Shown here one piece after another: positions 27,946-37,188 of a DNA stretch of 64,000 nt. The position numbers were made by a program, and so were the translations under genes. Positions within the stretch are counted from its first letter, which is position 1; each line of letters opens with the position of its first letter. Origin of the DNA: Clostridiales bacterium UBA1390 (lineage in GTDB: Bacteria; Bacillota; Clostridia; Lachnospirales; Bianqueaceae); contig DBQQ01000016.1 of NCBI GenBank assembly GCA_002305315.1, positions 1-64,000 of the forward strand. The letters run 5' to 3'. The notes beneath the pieces were generated by a model. The model was given only the letters and a program-made list of their open reading frames with translations. It did not search any database and was not told the origin of the DNA.

Positions 27946-29582
27946 TTCGAATCACCCAATTGAAGCTTTCGCTGGATGAGCCCGTGGAAGCGCTGTCAGA
28001 AGAGATCTGCCGTAAGCTGCGGATTCGTCCGCGCTCACTCATCCGCTGGGAAGTGGTGCGTCGTTCCTTGGATGCCAGGCGGGGACGGAGTTTTATGTTT
28101 TCATATACCGTGGATGCTTGGGTGGCAGATGAGGAGGCCTGTATGAAGAAACTGGCCGGGGTCAAGGATCTGGAACGCCGGAAAGAGGATCCGCCGATTC
28201 TATCGGAACGGACGCGGCGTCAGCCCAGAAAGCCGCCTATCGTAGTGGGATTTGGTCCTGCGGGGATGTTTTGCGCGCTGCTTCTGGCCAGAGCTGGATT
28301 ATGCCCGATCGTGCTGGAACGGGGGCGTCCGGTGGAGGAGAGAGTGCAGGATGTGGAACGCTTCTGGCGAGAGGGCGTGCTGGATCCGGATTCGAACGTA
28401 CAGTTTGGGGAGGGAGGCGCCGGCACCTTTTCGGATGGAAAACTCAATACGCTGGTGAAGGATCGGGACGGAATCGGTCGTTTCATTTTACGGGAATTTG
28501 TCCGTTTTGGCGCGCCGGCCGAAATTTTATACGATGCAAAGCCGCATATTGGCACGGATCGTCTTCGGTCCGTGGTGCGCGCGCTCCGGCAGGAGATTCT
28601 CAGACTGGGCGGACAGATTCATTTTTCCACCTGCCTGAGCGGAATCGAACAGAGCCCGGAAGGATGGAAAATCTTTTGCAATGGAGAAAGTACCTCATCC
28701 TTTGTGACGGACGCGGTATTTTTGGCCATCGGTCACAGTGCGCGGGACACCTTTGCCATGCTGGAAAAGGCGGGAGTTGCCATGGAGCCAAAGCCCTTTG
28801 CGGTGGGATTTCGGATAGAGCATCCACAGCAATGGGTAGATCAGGTGCAGTATCGGGAGTATGCCGGGCACCCGGCCCTGGGCCCTGCTCCTTATAAGGT
28901 CACAGGCAAGGGAATGAATGGACGCGGCGTATATTCGTTTTGTATGTGTCCGGGTGGACTGGTCGTGGCAGCGGCTTCGGAAGAGGGAAGGCTTGTCACC
29001 AATGGCATGAGCAACTATTTGCGGGATGAGGCCAATGCCAATGCGGCGATCCTGGTCGGTGTCACTCCGAAGGACTATGAGGGATATGCTAAGGGGCCCC
29101 TATCTGGCGTGGCTTTTCAAAGGGATCTGGAGAGAAGAGCCTATGAACTGGGTGGGGGACGCGGATGCGCACCGGCAGAGGACACCGCTGATTTTCTGAA
29201 AGGGCTGGGGCTTACGCCGCCAGAGACGCATTTTCTGACAGGCAGCGTACGAGCGAGTTACACGATGGGAGTCCACGAGGCAGACTTGACAAAGATCCTG
29301 CCAGAAGAACTGGGACAGTCCATTGGTCTGGGCCTTTTATCCTTCCAGCGGAGTATGGGCGGATTCGCGGAGAAAGGCGGCGTGCTGACGGGCGTTGAAT
29401 CCCGCAGTTCGTCTCCGGTTCGGATTCTCAGAGACGAGAGTATGCAGTCTGGACTGCCGGGACTGTATCCGTTGGGTGAGGGAGCGGGTTACGCAGGGGG
29501 CATCATGTCTGCGGCCATGGATGGCCTGAAAGCGGCCAGAATGTATCTTGCTTCATTGGAGGTAGAGCCATGTGGTGTGTGA
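27942..29582 (+). CDS. FAD-dependent oxidoreductase (COG2509-type)
   Basis: A 546-residue flavoprotein. A ~90-residue N-terminal domain (IRITQLKLSLDEPVEALSEE...) precedes the dinucleotide fold PIVVGFGPAGMFCALLLARAG and the VLERGRPVEER strand. Later flavin contacts are GEGGAGTFSDGKLNT and the C-terminal GLYPLGEGAGYAGGIMSAAMDGLKAA. The arrangement and length match the uncharacterised NAD(FAD)-utilising dehydrogenases common in Clostridia. No redox cysteine pair typical of thioredoxin reductase is seen. It overlaps both neighbours, and its physiological substrate is unknown. Confidence 0.88.
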   Translation: MIRITQLKLSLDEPVEALSEEICRKLRIRPRSLIRWEVVRRSLDARRGRSFMFSYTVDAWVADEEACMKKLAGVKDLERRKEDPPILSERTRRQPRKPPIVVGFGPAGMFCALLLARAGLCPIVLERGRPVEERVQDVERFWREGVLDPDSNVQFGEGGAGTFSDGKLNTLVKDRDGIGRFILREFVRFGAPAEILYDAKPHIGTDRLRSVVRALRQEILRLGGQIHFSTCLSGIEQSPEGWKIFCNGESTSSFVTDAVFLAIGHSARDTFAMLEKAGVAMEPKPFAVGFRIEHPQQWVDQVQYREYAGHPALGPAPYKVTGKGMNGRGVYSFCMCPGGLVVAAASEEGRLVTNGMSNYLRDEANANAAILVGVTPKDYEGYAKGPLSGVAFQRDLERRAYELGGGRGCAPAEDTADFLKGLGLTPPETHFLTGSVRASYTMGVHEADLTKILPEELGQSIGLGLLSFQRSMGGFAEKGGVLTGVESRSSSPVRILRDESMQSGLPGLYPLGEGAGYAGGIMSAAMDGLKAARMYLASLEVEPCGV

Positions 29583-30307
29583 TGCAGGTCCCCACGGGAC
29601 AGGAGCAGGAATTGCAGAAAAAATGTGAGGAGAGGCTGGGCCCTCCGGTTCTTGAGAAAAGCTTCCTGCCATATTATGATGAGATGAGGAAGATACATGG
29701 CGTCTGGACCATTGTGCGCAAGATCCTTTTTCCAGGGTATGTGTTCATGATTACAGAACAGCCAAAGGAACTTTTGCAGTCGCTGCGGAAGGTGAGCGGC
29801 TGGAAAACTCTTTTAAAAGCGGGAGATGATATTCTCTATATCAGCCCGGCCGAAGAGGCGTTTCTGAAGCAGTTTGGCAGCAAGGACCAGGTGGTTCATG
29901 TATCCCGGGGCATCATCGAGGGGCAAAAGATCATTGTGACGGAAGGCCCTCTTATGGGACATGAAGCCAGTATTCGCAGGATTGACCGGCATAAGCGTCT
30001 TGCGTTTCTGGAATTGCATCTTTTTTCTGAGGTGATTCATACTCGGGTTGCTCTTGAGATTTACGAGAAACGGACGGAAGCGGTGCTCCCGGATGTGGTG
30101 GATCTCTATGCACAACGGAAAGAGGAGCCAGAAGACACGTTGCAGATGCCGGAAACAGCAGAAAGAGAGAATTATGAGGTGAGACTCATGCAGACGCCGG
30201 GTGCGGTGGTTTCCCTGGAGGAGGATCAATCCCAGGAAAATATCGAAAAGATCCATCGCGAGACCGAAGAGGCGCTGCGGGAGAGCAGAGAGCAGAAGGG
30301 AGAATAG
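29570..30307 (+). CDS. loaP: NusG-paralogue transcription antiterminator, LoaP-like
   Basis: 245 residues. An N-terminal NGN domain (MWCVMQVPTGQEQELQKKCEER, ILFPGYVFM) and a KOW motif (GIIEGQKIIVTEGPLMGHEASIRRIDRHKRLA) define a NusG-family protein. The unusual length and ~70-residue acidic tail, plus location just upstream of a polysaccharide locus, indicate a specialised paralogue. LoaP proteins in Firmicutes load onto RNA polymerase at leader hairpins and let it pass terminators in long biosynthetic operons. The likely target here is the operon starting at 32.6 kb. It overlaps the FAD gene by 13 bp and lies 5 bp before glmS. Confidence 0.8.
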   Translation: MWCVMQVPTGQEQELQKKCEERLGPPVLEKSFLPYYDEMRKIHGVWTIVRKILFPGYVFMITEQPKELLQSLRKVSGWKTLLKAGDDILYISPAEEAFLKQFGSKDQVVHVSRGIIEGQKIIVTEGPLMGHEASIRRIDRHKRLAFLELHLFSEVIHTRVALEIYEKRTEAVLPDVVDLYAQRKEEPEDTLQMPETAERENYEVRLMQTPGAVVSLEEDQSQENIEKIHRETEEALRESREQKGE

Positions 30308-30312
30308 AAGAC

Positions 30313-32157
30313 ATGTGTGGAATCATTGGATATATCGGCGTGGAAGAGAAAGCCACGAACATGATCATGGAGGGCCTTTCGAAGCTGGAATACCGTGGGT
30401 ATGACTCAGCGGGCATCGCGATCTTTACGCCATCAGGGATCTGTGTGGAGAAGACGAAGGGGAAACTGGTCAATTTGGCGGATCATCTGGCGCAGATCGG
30501 TTTTCCGCAGGGGTATGCCGGCATAGGCCATACTCGTTGGGCTACTCACGGAGAGCCCTCGGATGTCAATGCGCATCCGCATTGGAGTCAGGACCACAGC
30601 GTTGTAGTGGTACATAATGGTATTATAGAGAATTACGCACAGCTGCGAGAAGAGCTTATTGCTGCAGGCGATACGTTTTTGTCCGATACGGATACGGAGA
30701 TCATTCCGCATATCATTGCCCGGTATTACCGGGAGGATAAGGATCCGGTTCAGGCGATTTCCCGGGCGATTCAGCGCATGAGAGGATCGTATGCGCTGGG
30801 AATTATGTTCGCAGATCGCCCTGGGGAATTGTATGCGGCCCGAAAAGACAGTCCGCTGATTGTGGGTCTGGGACAAAACGAGAATTACATTGCCTCGGAT
30901 ATTCCGGCGGTGCTCGCGCACACGCGGGATGTCTATCTGCTGGAAGACTATGATATCGCGATTTTGAATACGGAAGAGATCCGTATTGTAGATCTGGAAG
31001 GCAATCCGGTTCATAGAGAAATTTTCCATGTGACCTGGGATGTGGCGTCGGCCGAAAAAGGCGGTTTCCCGCATTTCATGCTGAAGGAGATTCATGAACA
31101 GCCGCATGTCGTCCGTGAGACACTGGCGTCTCGTCTGCAGGAGAACATGGATGCTCCGAAGATGGATGACCTGGGGATCAGTAAGGAAGTACTGGATGGT
31201 CTGGAACGGATCTATATGGTGGCCTGCGGTACAGCCTACCATGCTGCGATGGTAGGAAAATACCTGATCGAGCGGGTGGCACGGCTCAGCACCATCGTAG
31301 AGACCGCTTCCGAATTTCGCTATCGCGATCCCATCATTGATGAGAAGACATTAGTCATTGTGGTGTCCCAGTCTGGAGAGACAGCGGATACACTGGCGGC
31401 GTTGCGTATGTCGAAACAGGCGGGGGCTAAGGTATTGGGCATCGTCAATGTGGTCGGTTCCAGCATTTCACGCGAGGCCGATTATGTGTTCTACACCTGG
31501 GCTGGGCCAGAGATCGCCGTGGCGAGTACCAAGGCATATTCCTGCCAGCTGGCGGCGATGTACCTGTTGACCGCGCATTTTGCCCTGCTGCGTGGAAAGA
31601 TGACGCCGCAGGAGTTTCATGATTTGAAAGGCGATTTGATCGGACTACCGGCAAAAATCGGTGAGATTTTGAAGAAGGAAGAGGAGATCAAGGCCATTGT
31701 CGACAGCGTGGATCCGCTGAATGTGTTTTACGTGGGACGTGGGCTGGATTACTATACGGGGATGGAAGGCTCGCTGAAGCTTAAGGAGATTGCATACCTG
31801 CACAGCGAGGCTTATGCAGCGGGAGAGCTGAAGCACGGCCCCATCGCCATGATCGAACCCGGAACGCTTGTCATCGGCATCGTCACCCAGAAGAGCCTGA
31901 TCGAGAAGACTGTCAGCAACCTAAAGGAGGTCAAGGCCAGAGGCGCGCAGGTGTTGTGCATCACAACGGAAGACGCGGATCTGGCTCTGATTCAGAGCGT
32001 AGCCGATCAGATGATCACGATTCCGGATTGTAACTGGATGTTTACCTCTCTGCTAGCGAATATACCGCAGCAGCTTCTTGCCTATTATATGTCCGTCAAG
32101 AAGGGGTATGATGTGGATAAGCCCAGAAACTTAGCGAAGAGCGTCACAGTAGAATAA
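30313..32157 (+). CDS. glmS: Glutamine-fructose-6-phosphate aminotransferase (isomerising)
   Basis: 614 residues. The N-terminal Ntn glutaminase domain begins MCGIIGYIG (Cys2 is the nucleophile), followed by LEYRGYDSAG and GHTRWATHG. Two SIS isomerase domains follow (VACGTAYHAAMVGKYL; VSQSGETADTLAALR), and the end is the conserved DVDKPRNLAKSVTVE. It makes glucosamine-6-phosphate, the precursor of peptidoglycan and surface amino sugars. There are only 5 bp between it and loaP, so there is no room for the glmS ribozyme leader that controls this gene in many Firmicutes. Confidence 0.97.
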   Translation: MCGIIGYIGVEEKATNMIMEGLSKLEYRGYDSAGIAIFTPSGICVEKTKGKLVNLADHLAQIGFPQGYAGIGHTRWATHGEPSDVNAHPHWSQDHSVVVVHNGIIENYAQLREELIAAGDTFLSDTDTEIIPHIIARYYREDKDPVQAISRAIQRMRGSYALGIMFADRPGELYAARKDSPLIVGLGQNENYIASDIPAVLAHTRDVYLLEDYDIAILNTEEIRIVDLEGNPVHREIFHVTWDVASAEKGGFPHFMLKEIHEQPHVVRETLASRLQENMDAPKMDDLGISKEVLDGLERIYMVACGTAYHAAMVGKYLIERVARLSTIVETASEFRYRDPIIDEKTLVIVVSQSGETADTLAALRMSKQAGAKVLGIVNVVGSSISREADYVFYTWAGPEIAVASTKAYSCQLAAMYLLTAHFALLRGKMTPQEFHDLKGDLIGLPAKIGEILKKEEEIKAIVDSVDPLNVFYVGRGLDYYTGMEGSLKLKEIAYLHSEAYAAGELKHGPIAMIEPGTLVIGIVTQKSLIEKTVSNLKEVKARGAQVLCITTEDADLALIQSVADQMITIPDCNWMFTSLLANIPQQLLAYYMSVKKGYDVDKPRNLAKSVTVE

Positions 32158-32168
32158 GAGAGAAGGAG

Positions 32169-32263
32169 CATCCGAGATCATGGTATGATCTTCCTAGAGC
32201 AGATGATGGAAATATCCAGAATCAAATCAGGAAAGAGTATGCCGTGTATCTCGGATGTTTTTT
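32169..32263 (+). terminator. Terminator of the glmS operon (large loop)
   Basis: CATCCGAGAT at 32169 pairs perfectly with ATCTCGGATG at 32248, followed by six T. The 69-nt loop holds a nested GATCAT/ATGATC pairing. The length of the loop is unusual for an intrinsic terminator. Confidence 0.7.
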
Positions 32264-32905
32264 GAGGAAGCGAGCCCAAGGGAGAGGAAAGAAGATAAAA
32301 TTGAGTTGTGAACTATATCCAACGAAAAATCTTTGGATGGCATGGCTTCCGGCAATCATTGTAAAAAATACGTAAAGAATATGAAGAGAAAAAGGAAATA
32401 CAGACAAAAAATACGACATAAAATGGTGGAAATATGGAGAAATGACCGCGTCTATATTGCCAGAAAGGACTAGGACAAGTAATCTATGGGAATTCCTCTG
32501 TGATTTTGACAAGGCTTCTTATAGTTTTCACTAAAAAGTCGGATGATTATGCCATTTTTTCACTTGAGGAATTTGAAGAAAATCTTGAAAATGAGTTGCA
32601 AACGAGAGAACTTTGTGGTATACTTATCGCAGACAAAATCAAGAAGGGGGTAATGTTTAGTATCGCTGAGTACAGTGTATTGATGAGTTATTCGCCATTC
32701 CAAAAATTCTCGAGGACTTAAATCGTCGCCGTGTCGCGTTTGGGAAGCCGAGATGTCATACTTTCTTTGGAGTCACGCATCCATTGGAGCGTGAATGGCG
32801 AAGCATACCTTTATGGACTCGGTGGTACCGCATCTCTTATAGAAGACACGGCTATACAAAAGATTGGCTCTACTAGAATAATCGGTTTAAGGATTGATAG
32901 AAGAC
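32264..32905 (+). promoter_or_regulatory. Leader of the polysaccharide operon, with promoter and structured RNA
   Basis: 640 bp without a convincing intact gene. A sigma-A promoter, TTGCAA at 32596 and TATACT at 32619 with 17-bp spacing, should start transcription near 32631, leaving a ~275-nt leader. The leader has an SD-like AAGAAGGGGG and ATG at 32653, competing hairpins around 32776-32803 (TCACGC...GCGTGA against CCATT...AATGG) and a T-box-like GGTGGTACCGC at 32821. A 68-codon frame without a good start ends at 32876; joined by one added base to the ATG at 32653 it would encode ~75 residues. The leader is the expected place for a LoaP recognition hairpin. 32264-32590 is AT-rich and shows nothing I can assign. 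Confidence 0.5.
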
Positions 32906-34321
32906 ATGTACAGACAGACAAAAAATGGCCTAGGAAAGCACTGGGATTTTATTATTGTCGATATTTTTGCCCTGGAGCTTTCTCTTTTTTTGGCTTATTT
33001 TATCCGTAACGGCGGTTCGTTGCCGACAGGAGACTCTCTTTATCGGAACTTGATTTTGTTCCTGCCTATGTTGCATATAGTGGTGGCTTTTGTTTTCGGA
33101 AACTATTCGGGCATTCTTAGACGGGGATATTTGAAGGAATTGAGTGCTGTTCTAGTTCATTGTTTGCTGATGGCTGGTTTCCTGCTGCTTTACTTCTTCA
33201 TTGTCCAGTCCACGGATCAATACTCCAGAGCGGTTTTGATTTTAACGGGAACTTTTAGTTTCGTTTCCATGTATGTGGGACGGCTGGTGTTGCGGTATCT
33301 GATCAAACACATGGAGGAGACGTCACTTTCTCTTCCATACATGTTGGTAGTGACGCAGGCGGCACAGGCTGAATCTGTCGTTCAGGAGCTGAAACGCATC
33401 TGCTACAACCGATTTCGTCTGACGGGTGTTGTCTACACGGATCAGACGGTTCCGGCTGGTTCGATGGTGCTGGATGTGCCCGTGGTGGCTGATCTGTCCA
33501 CCTATGGGGAGTATATGCGCCAGCAGGTGGTGGATGAAATTTTCATTGCCCTGAAGCTCAGTGATCCTTGCCTGCCGCAGGTAGTCTCTCCGATTGAGGA
33601 GACGGGGACAACTGCGCATCTCAATGTTCCGTCGCTGTTTCCCGCTTCGTTTCCACAGACGGTTTCTCAGTTTGGTCATTACACGGCGATCACTTCCTCT
33701 CCAAAGCTGGTGACTCGCACACAGATGGCCTTAAAGAGAATCATGGATATTGCGGCTGCCGTAGTGGGCCTCCTGGCTACCGGCATTGCTTTTCTTTTTG
33801 TAGCGCCGATCATCAAGATCCAGGCGCCAGGCCCCGTCTTCTTCTCACAGATGCGAGTTGGAAAGAACGGCCGCCCCTTTAAGATCTACAAGTTCCGCTC
33901 CATGTATGTGGACGCGGAAGAGCGCAAAAAGGAACTCATGGCTCAGAACCAGATGCAGGGTCTCATGTTTAAGATGGAGAATGATCCTCGGATCTTTCCA
34001 TTTGGACACTTTATCCGCAAAGCCTCCATTGATGAACTGCCGCAGTTTTGGAATATCCTGAAAGGGGATATGTCCCTCGTGGGCACAAGACCTCCCACGC
34101 TGGATGAGTACAAACAGTACGAGCTGCATCATAAGTTTCGGCTGGCCTTTAAGCCTGGCATCACAGGCATGTGGCAGGTATCCGGCCGGTCTTCCATTAC
34201 CGACTTCGAAGAAGTGGTGAAGCTGGACAGCGAGTACATTCGCAATTGGTCCATTGGCCTGGACATCAAGATCATCTTAAAAACAGTGAAGGTCGTCCTT
34301 CTTCGGGAGGGCGCCGAATAA
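32906..34321 (+). CDS. Undecaprenyl-phosphate sugar-1-phosphate transferase (initiating glycosyltransferase)
   Basis: About 471 residues of the polyprenyl-phosphate hexose-1-phosphate transferase (PHPT, WbaP/CpsE) type. It starts surface polysaccharide synthesis by moving a sugar-1-phosphate to undecaprenyl phosphate at the inner membrane face. Four N-terminal membrane segments are followed by a Rossmann-like middle region and a re-entrant helix (ALKRIMDIAAAVVGLLATGIAF). The catalytic domain has FKIYKFRSMYVDAEERK, RKASIDELPQFWNIL (Asp-Glu pair), GDMSLVGTRPP and FKPGITGMWQVSGRS. ATG 32906 and TTG 32894 are both possible starts. First gene of the polysaccharide locus. Confidence 0.93.
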   Translation: MYRQTKNGLGKHWDFIIVDIFALELSLFLAYFIRNGGSLPTGDSLYRNLILFLPMLHIVVAFVFGNYSGILRRGYLKELSAVLVHCLLMAGFLLLYFFIVQSTDQYSRAVLILTGTFSFVSMYVGRLVLRYLIKHMEETSLSLPYMLVVTQAAQAESVVQELKRICYNRFRLTGVVYTDQTVPAGSMVLDVPVVADLSTYGEYMRQQVVDEIFIALKLSDPCLPQVVSPIEETGTTAHLNVPSLFPASFPQTVSQFGHYTAITSSPKLVTRTQMALKRIMDIAAAVVGLLATGIAFLFVAPIIKIQAPGPVFFSQMRVGKNGRPFKIYKFRSMYVDAEERKKELMAQNQMQGLMFKMENDPRIFPFGHFIRKASIDELPQFWNILKGDMSLVGTRPPTLDEYKQYELHHKFRLAFKPGITGMWQVSGRSSITDFEEVVKLDSEYIRNWSIGLDIKIILKTVKVVLLREGAE

Positions 34322-34428
34322 ATCATGCTGCTGCCGAGAGGTAGCAGCATAAAAAATCGAAAAAATATGAAATGTGCAACAAAAGTGTGCAGCGTATTTG
34401 TTGTGAGTTGCACGGAAGAGAGTAACAG

Positions 34429-35604
34429 ATGGATATCGAAAAACAGTTCGAACAGCTCTATCAGCGGAAGCCGACACATCGAGCCTTCTGTCCCTACCGA
34501 GTCTGTCCGCTAGGCGCCCATGTGGATCATCAGCATGGGCTTGTGACCGGGTTTGCGTTAGATCGCGGGGTAGAAATGCTTTACGTGCCGACAGAGGATG
34601 GCACGGTGACGGTATACAGCATGAATTATCCGGGTGGGGTGCAGTTTCGGGTAGGCGATGAAGTCCTGGAACGGCAGTATGTATGGAGCGATTTCGTTAA
34701 AGGTGCTGCATATGCCTTGCGGCGGGAGTTCCCGCTAAAGAGAGGCTTTATCGGACTGCTGCAGGGCACACTGCCGGTCGGCGGCCTATCTTCCTCGGCC
34801 GCTGTGATTCTCACCTACTTGCAGGCACTCTGCAAGGTGAACGACTTGCATCTGACACAGCATGAGCTGATCGGACAGGCCATGTGGGAGGAGAAGAATT
34901 ACATCGGTGTCAACGTGGGAAAGCTGGATCAGAGCTGTGAAGTGTACTGTAAGAAAGACCATCTTCTATTTCTGGATACGCAGGATGATGCGGTCAAGCT
35001 GATACCGGCCCATCCGCAGATGCCGCCCTTTGAGATTGCGGTCATCTTCTCCGGAGTCGAGCGGAAGCTGGCGGGTTCTGCTTACAATACCCGCGTGGAT
35101 GAGTGTAAGGCGGCAGCCTATGCGCTGAAGGGTTTTGCGGGCATGGACTATGGGAAGTTTGAAGATACCTATTTGCGAGACGTGCCCCAGGGAATCTTTG
35201 AAGAACATAAGGATGAACTGCCTCGGAACTGGCTTAAGAGAACCAGTCATTTCTATGCGGAGAATGAGCGTGTGAAGAAGGGAGTCGAGGCATGGAAGCG
35301 GGGAGACCTTCGCGCATTCGGTCAGCTGGTCTTCGAATCGGGATACAGTTCGATTCACCTGTATGAGACGGGATCAGAGGAACTGAAGGCCCTCTATGAG
35401 ATCATGCTGGAGACAGAAGGAATCTACGGCGGACGCTTCTCGGGAGCCGGGTTTAACGGCAGTTCCATGGCGCTGGTGGATCCGGAGAGAAAGGAAGAAG
35501 TGGCGGCTCGGATTCGAGAGAAATACATCCGGAGATTCCCGCGGTTGGCGGATAAGATGTCGATTCATTATTGCGGGACATCCGATGGGGTAGGAAGGCT
35601 GTAA
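34429..35604 (+). CDS. GHMP sugar kinase, galacturonokinase-like
   Basis: 391 residues. GHMP-kinase features are YRVCPLGAHVDHQHG near the N-terminus, the ATP loop LPVGGLSSSAAVI (~115-127), and the C-terminal GGRFSGAGFNGSSMALV. In galactokinase the first motif reads GRVNLIGEHTDY; the CPLGAH(V/I)DHQ form here is what I know from galacturonokinase and arabinokinase relatives, so the substrate is probably a uronic acid or pentose rather than galactose. It should give sugar-1-phosphate at the anomeric position for the nucleotidyltransferase that follows 24 bp later. A GTGCAAC...GTTGCAC inverted repeat lies in the 107-bp gap upstream. Confidence 0.82.
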   Translation: MDIEKQFEQLYQRKPTHRAFCPYRVCPLGAHVDHQHGLVTGFALDRGVEMLYVPTEDGTVTVYSMNYPGGVQFRVGDEVLERQYVWSDFVKGAAYALRREFPLKRGFIGLLQGTLPVGGLSSSAAVILTYLQALCKVNDLHLTQHELIGQAMWEEKNYIGVNVGKLDQSCEVYCKKDHLLFLDTQDDAVKLIPAHPQMPPFEIAVIFSGVERKLAGSAYNTRVDECKAAAYALKGFAGMDYGKFEDTYLRDVPQGIFEEHKDELPRNWLKRTSHFYAENERVKKGVEAWKRGDLRAFGQLVFESGYSSIHLYETGSEELKALYEIMLETEGIYGGRFSGAGFNGSSMALVDPERKEEVAARIREKYIRRFPRLADKMSIHYCGTSDGVGRL

Positions 35605-35631
35605 AGAAGGCTACGATAGGGAGGCAATGTG

Positions 35632-36387
35632 ATGATCTGTATGGTATTGGCAGCAGGATATGCCACAAGACTGTATCCGTTGACGGAAAACTTTCCGAAG
35701 CCGCTGCTGGATGTGGGAGGGAAGCCCATCTTAAATTGGCTGCTGGATGATATCGATCAGCTGGAAGGGATAGAGGAACATGTGATTATCAGCAATCACA
35801 AGTTTATTCGACATTTTGAGGAATGGAAAGAAAAGCAGCATTACGCGCATCCGATTCGGCTGCTGGATGATGGTTCTATGGACAATGAACATCGCCTGGG
35901 AGCCGTACGGGATATGGCGCTGGCAGTGAAGGCGTTAGGAAGTCCGAAGGATACATTGGTTATTGCCGGAGACAACGTGCTGGACTTCTCATTCCGGGAG
36001 TTTCTGCGATTTGGAAAGGAAAAGGGTACATCCTGCGTGATGTGTCATGAGGAAAAGGATCTGAAGAAACAGCAGAAGACGGCGATCATCACAGTGGATG
36101 AGGAGCAGCTCATAACATCTTACGAGGAGAAGCCAAGAGAGCCGAAGGGGAATCTGGCGGTACCGCCCTTTTATTTATACCGGAAAGAGGATGTACAGAG
36201 GATTGAGGAAGCGCTGCAGGATGGCTGCGGAGCGGATGCACCAGGAAGCTTTGCGGCATGGCTCAGTCGGAAGGTACCTGTACATGCCTGGAAGATGACA
36301 GGGAAACGGTATGATATAGGGGATCGGGAGAGTTATGAGAGGGTAAGAGAGAAATTTGGAATTTATTTAGATATAAATATAATATAA
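35632..36387 (+). CDS. Sugar-phosphate nucleotidyltransferase
   Basis: 252 residues with the nucleotidyltransferase signature VLAAGYATRLYPLTENFPKPLLDVGGKPIL, VIAGDNVLDF as metal-binding Asp region, and the SYEEKP motif. It activates a sugar-1-phosphate to a nucleotide sugar in the cytoplasm. Nucleotide and sugar specificity cannot be read, but pairing with the upstream GHMP kinase implies a salvage route from free sugar to NDP-sugar. ATG 35632 has GGGAGG at 8 bp; a GTG directly before it is in frame. Confidence 0.85.
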   Translation: MICMVLAAGYATRLYPLTENFPKPLLDVGGKPILNWLLDDIDQLEGIEEHVIISNHKFIRHFEEWKEKQHYAHPIRLLDDGSMDNEHRLGAVRDMALAVKALGSPKDTLVIAGDNVLDFSFREFLRFGKEKGTSCVMCHEEKDLKKQQKTAIITVDEEQLITSYEEKPREPKGNLAVPPFYLYRKEDVQRIEEALQDGCGADAPGSFAAWLSRKVPVHAWKMTGKRYDIGDRESYERVREKFGIYLDINII

Positions 36388-36405
36388 AACAACGGAGGAA
36401 ATAGT

Positions 36406-37188
36406 ATGAAGGCTGTCATTCTAGCGGGTGGTTTTGGAACCCGAATTTCAGAAGAATCACAATTTAAGCCCAAGCCGATGATAGAAATTGGGGAGATGCC
36501 CATTTTATGGCATATTATGAAGGGATATTCAGCTCATGGAATTAATGAGTTTGTCATATGTGCAGGATATAAACAACATGTGATAAAAGAATGGTTCGCG
36601 GATTATTTTTTGCATACATCCGACATTACATTTGATTTTACAAAAGAAAATGAAGTTTTAGTGCATGACAAATATGCAGAACCATGGAAGGTGACGGTAG
36701 TAGATACAGGTTTAAATACCATGACAGGAGGGCGTATCAAACGCATCAGAAAATATATAGAAAACGAAACATTTTGTCTCACATATGGTGATGCAGTTTC
36801 TGATGTTAATATAACGGAATTAATAATGTTTCATAAATTACATGGTAAATGTGTGACTTTGACATCTGTAAGTTTAGCACAGCAGAAGGGCGTGTTAGAT
36901 GTGGATGAAAACAATACAATTACAGCATTTCGAGAAAAGGATGATGAGGATGGTTCTCTCATCAATGGCGGCTTTATGGTGTGTGAACCAGAAGTATTTG
37001 ATTACCTGGAAGGAGATGCTACGGTCTTTGAACAGGAACCCATGAAGAGACTGGCTGCAAAAGGAGAATTGAAAAGTTACTATCATGGTGGATTTTGGCA
37101 ATGCATGGACACGAAAAGAGAAAAAGATAAGCTCGAAAGTCTTTGGATGTCCGGAAAAGCACCTTGGAAAATATGGAGTGAGGAATGA
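36406..37188 (+). CDS. rfbF: Glucose-1-phosphate cytidylyltransferase
   Basis: 260 residues, makes CDP-glucose from CTP and glucose-1-phosphate, the entry to CDP-3,6-dideoxyhexoses. Signature KAVILAGGFGTRISEESQFKPKPMIEIGEMPILWHIMK is complete, with LTYGDAVSDVN and the C-terminal FWQCMDTKREKDKLESLW typical of the RfbF/DdhA family. From here to 54 kb the DNA is visibly more AT-rich than the flanks, indicating acquisition. ATGA overlap with the next gene. AACGGAGGAAATAGT precedes the ATG. Confidence 0.95.
   Translation: MKAVILAGGFGTRISEESQFKPKPMIEIGEMPILWHIMKGYSAHGINEFVICAGYKQHVIKEWFADYFLHTSDITFDFTKENEVLVHDKYAEPWKVTVVDTGLNTMTGGRIKRIRKYIENETFCLTYGDAVSDVNITELIMFHKLHGKCVTLTSVSLAQQKGVLDVDENNTITAFREKDDEDGSLINGGFMVCEPEVFDYLEGDATVFEQEPMKRLAAKGELKSYYHGGFWQCMDTKREKDKLESLWMSGKAPWKIWSEE

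Noticed and set aside
30308..30312. glmS ribozyme upstream of glmS
   Set aside because: Only 5 bp separate glmS from the preceding gene and no ribozyme-like sequence is visible.
34322..34360. ATGCTGCT...AGCAGCAT hairpin after the initiating transferase as terminator
   Set aside because: It is followed by A rather than T on the plus strand, and the operon needs read-through here; at most an mRNA processing or pausing element.
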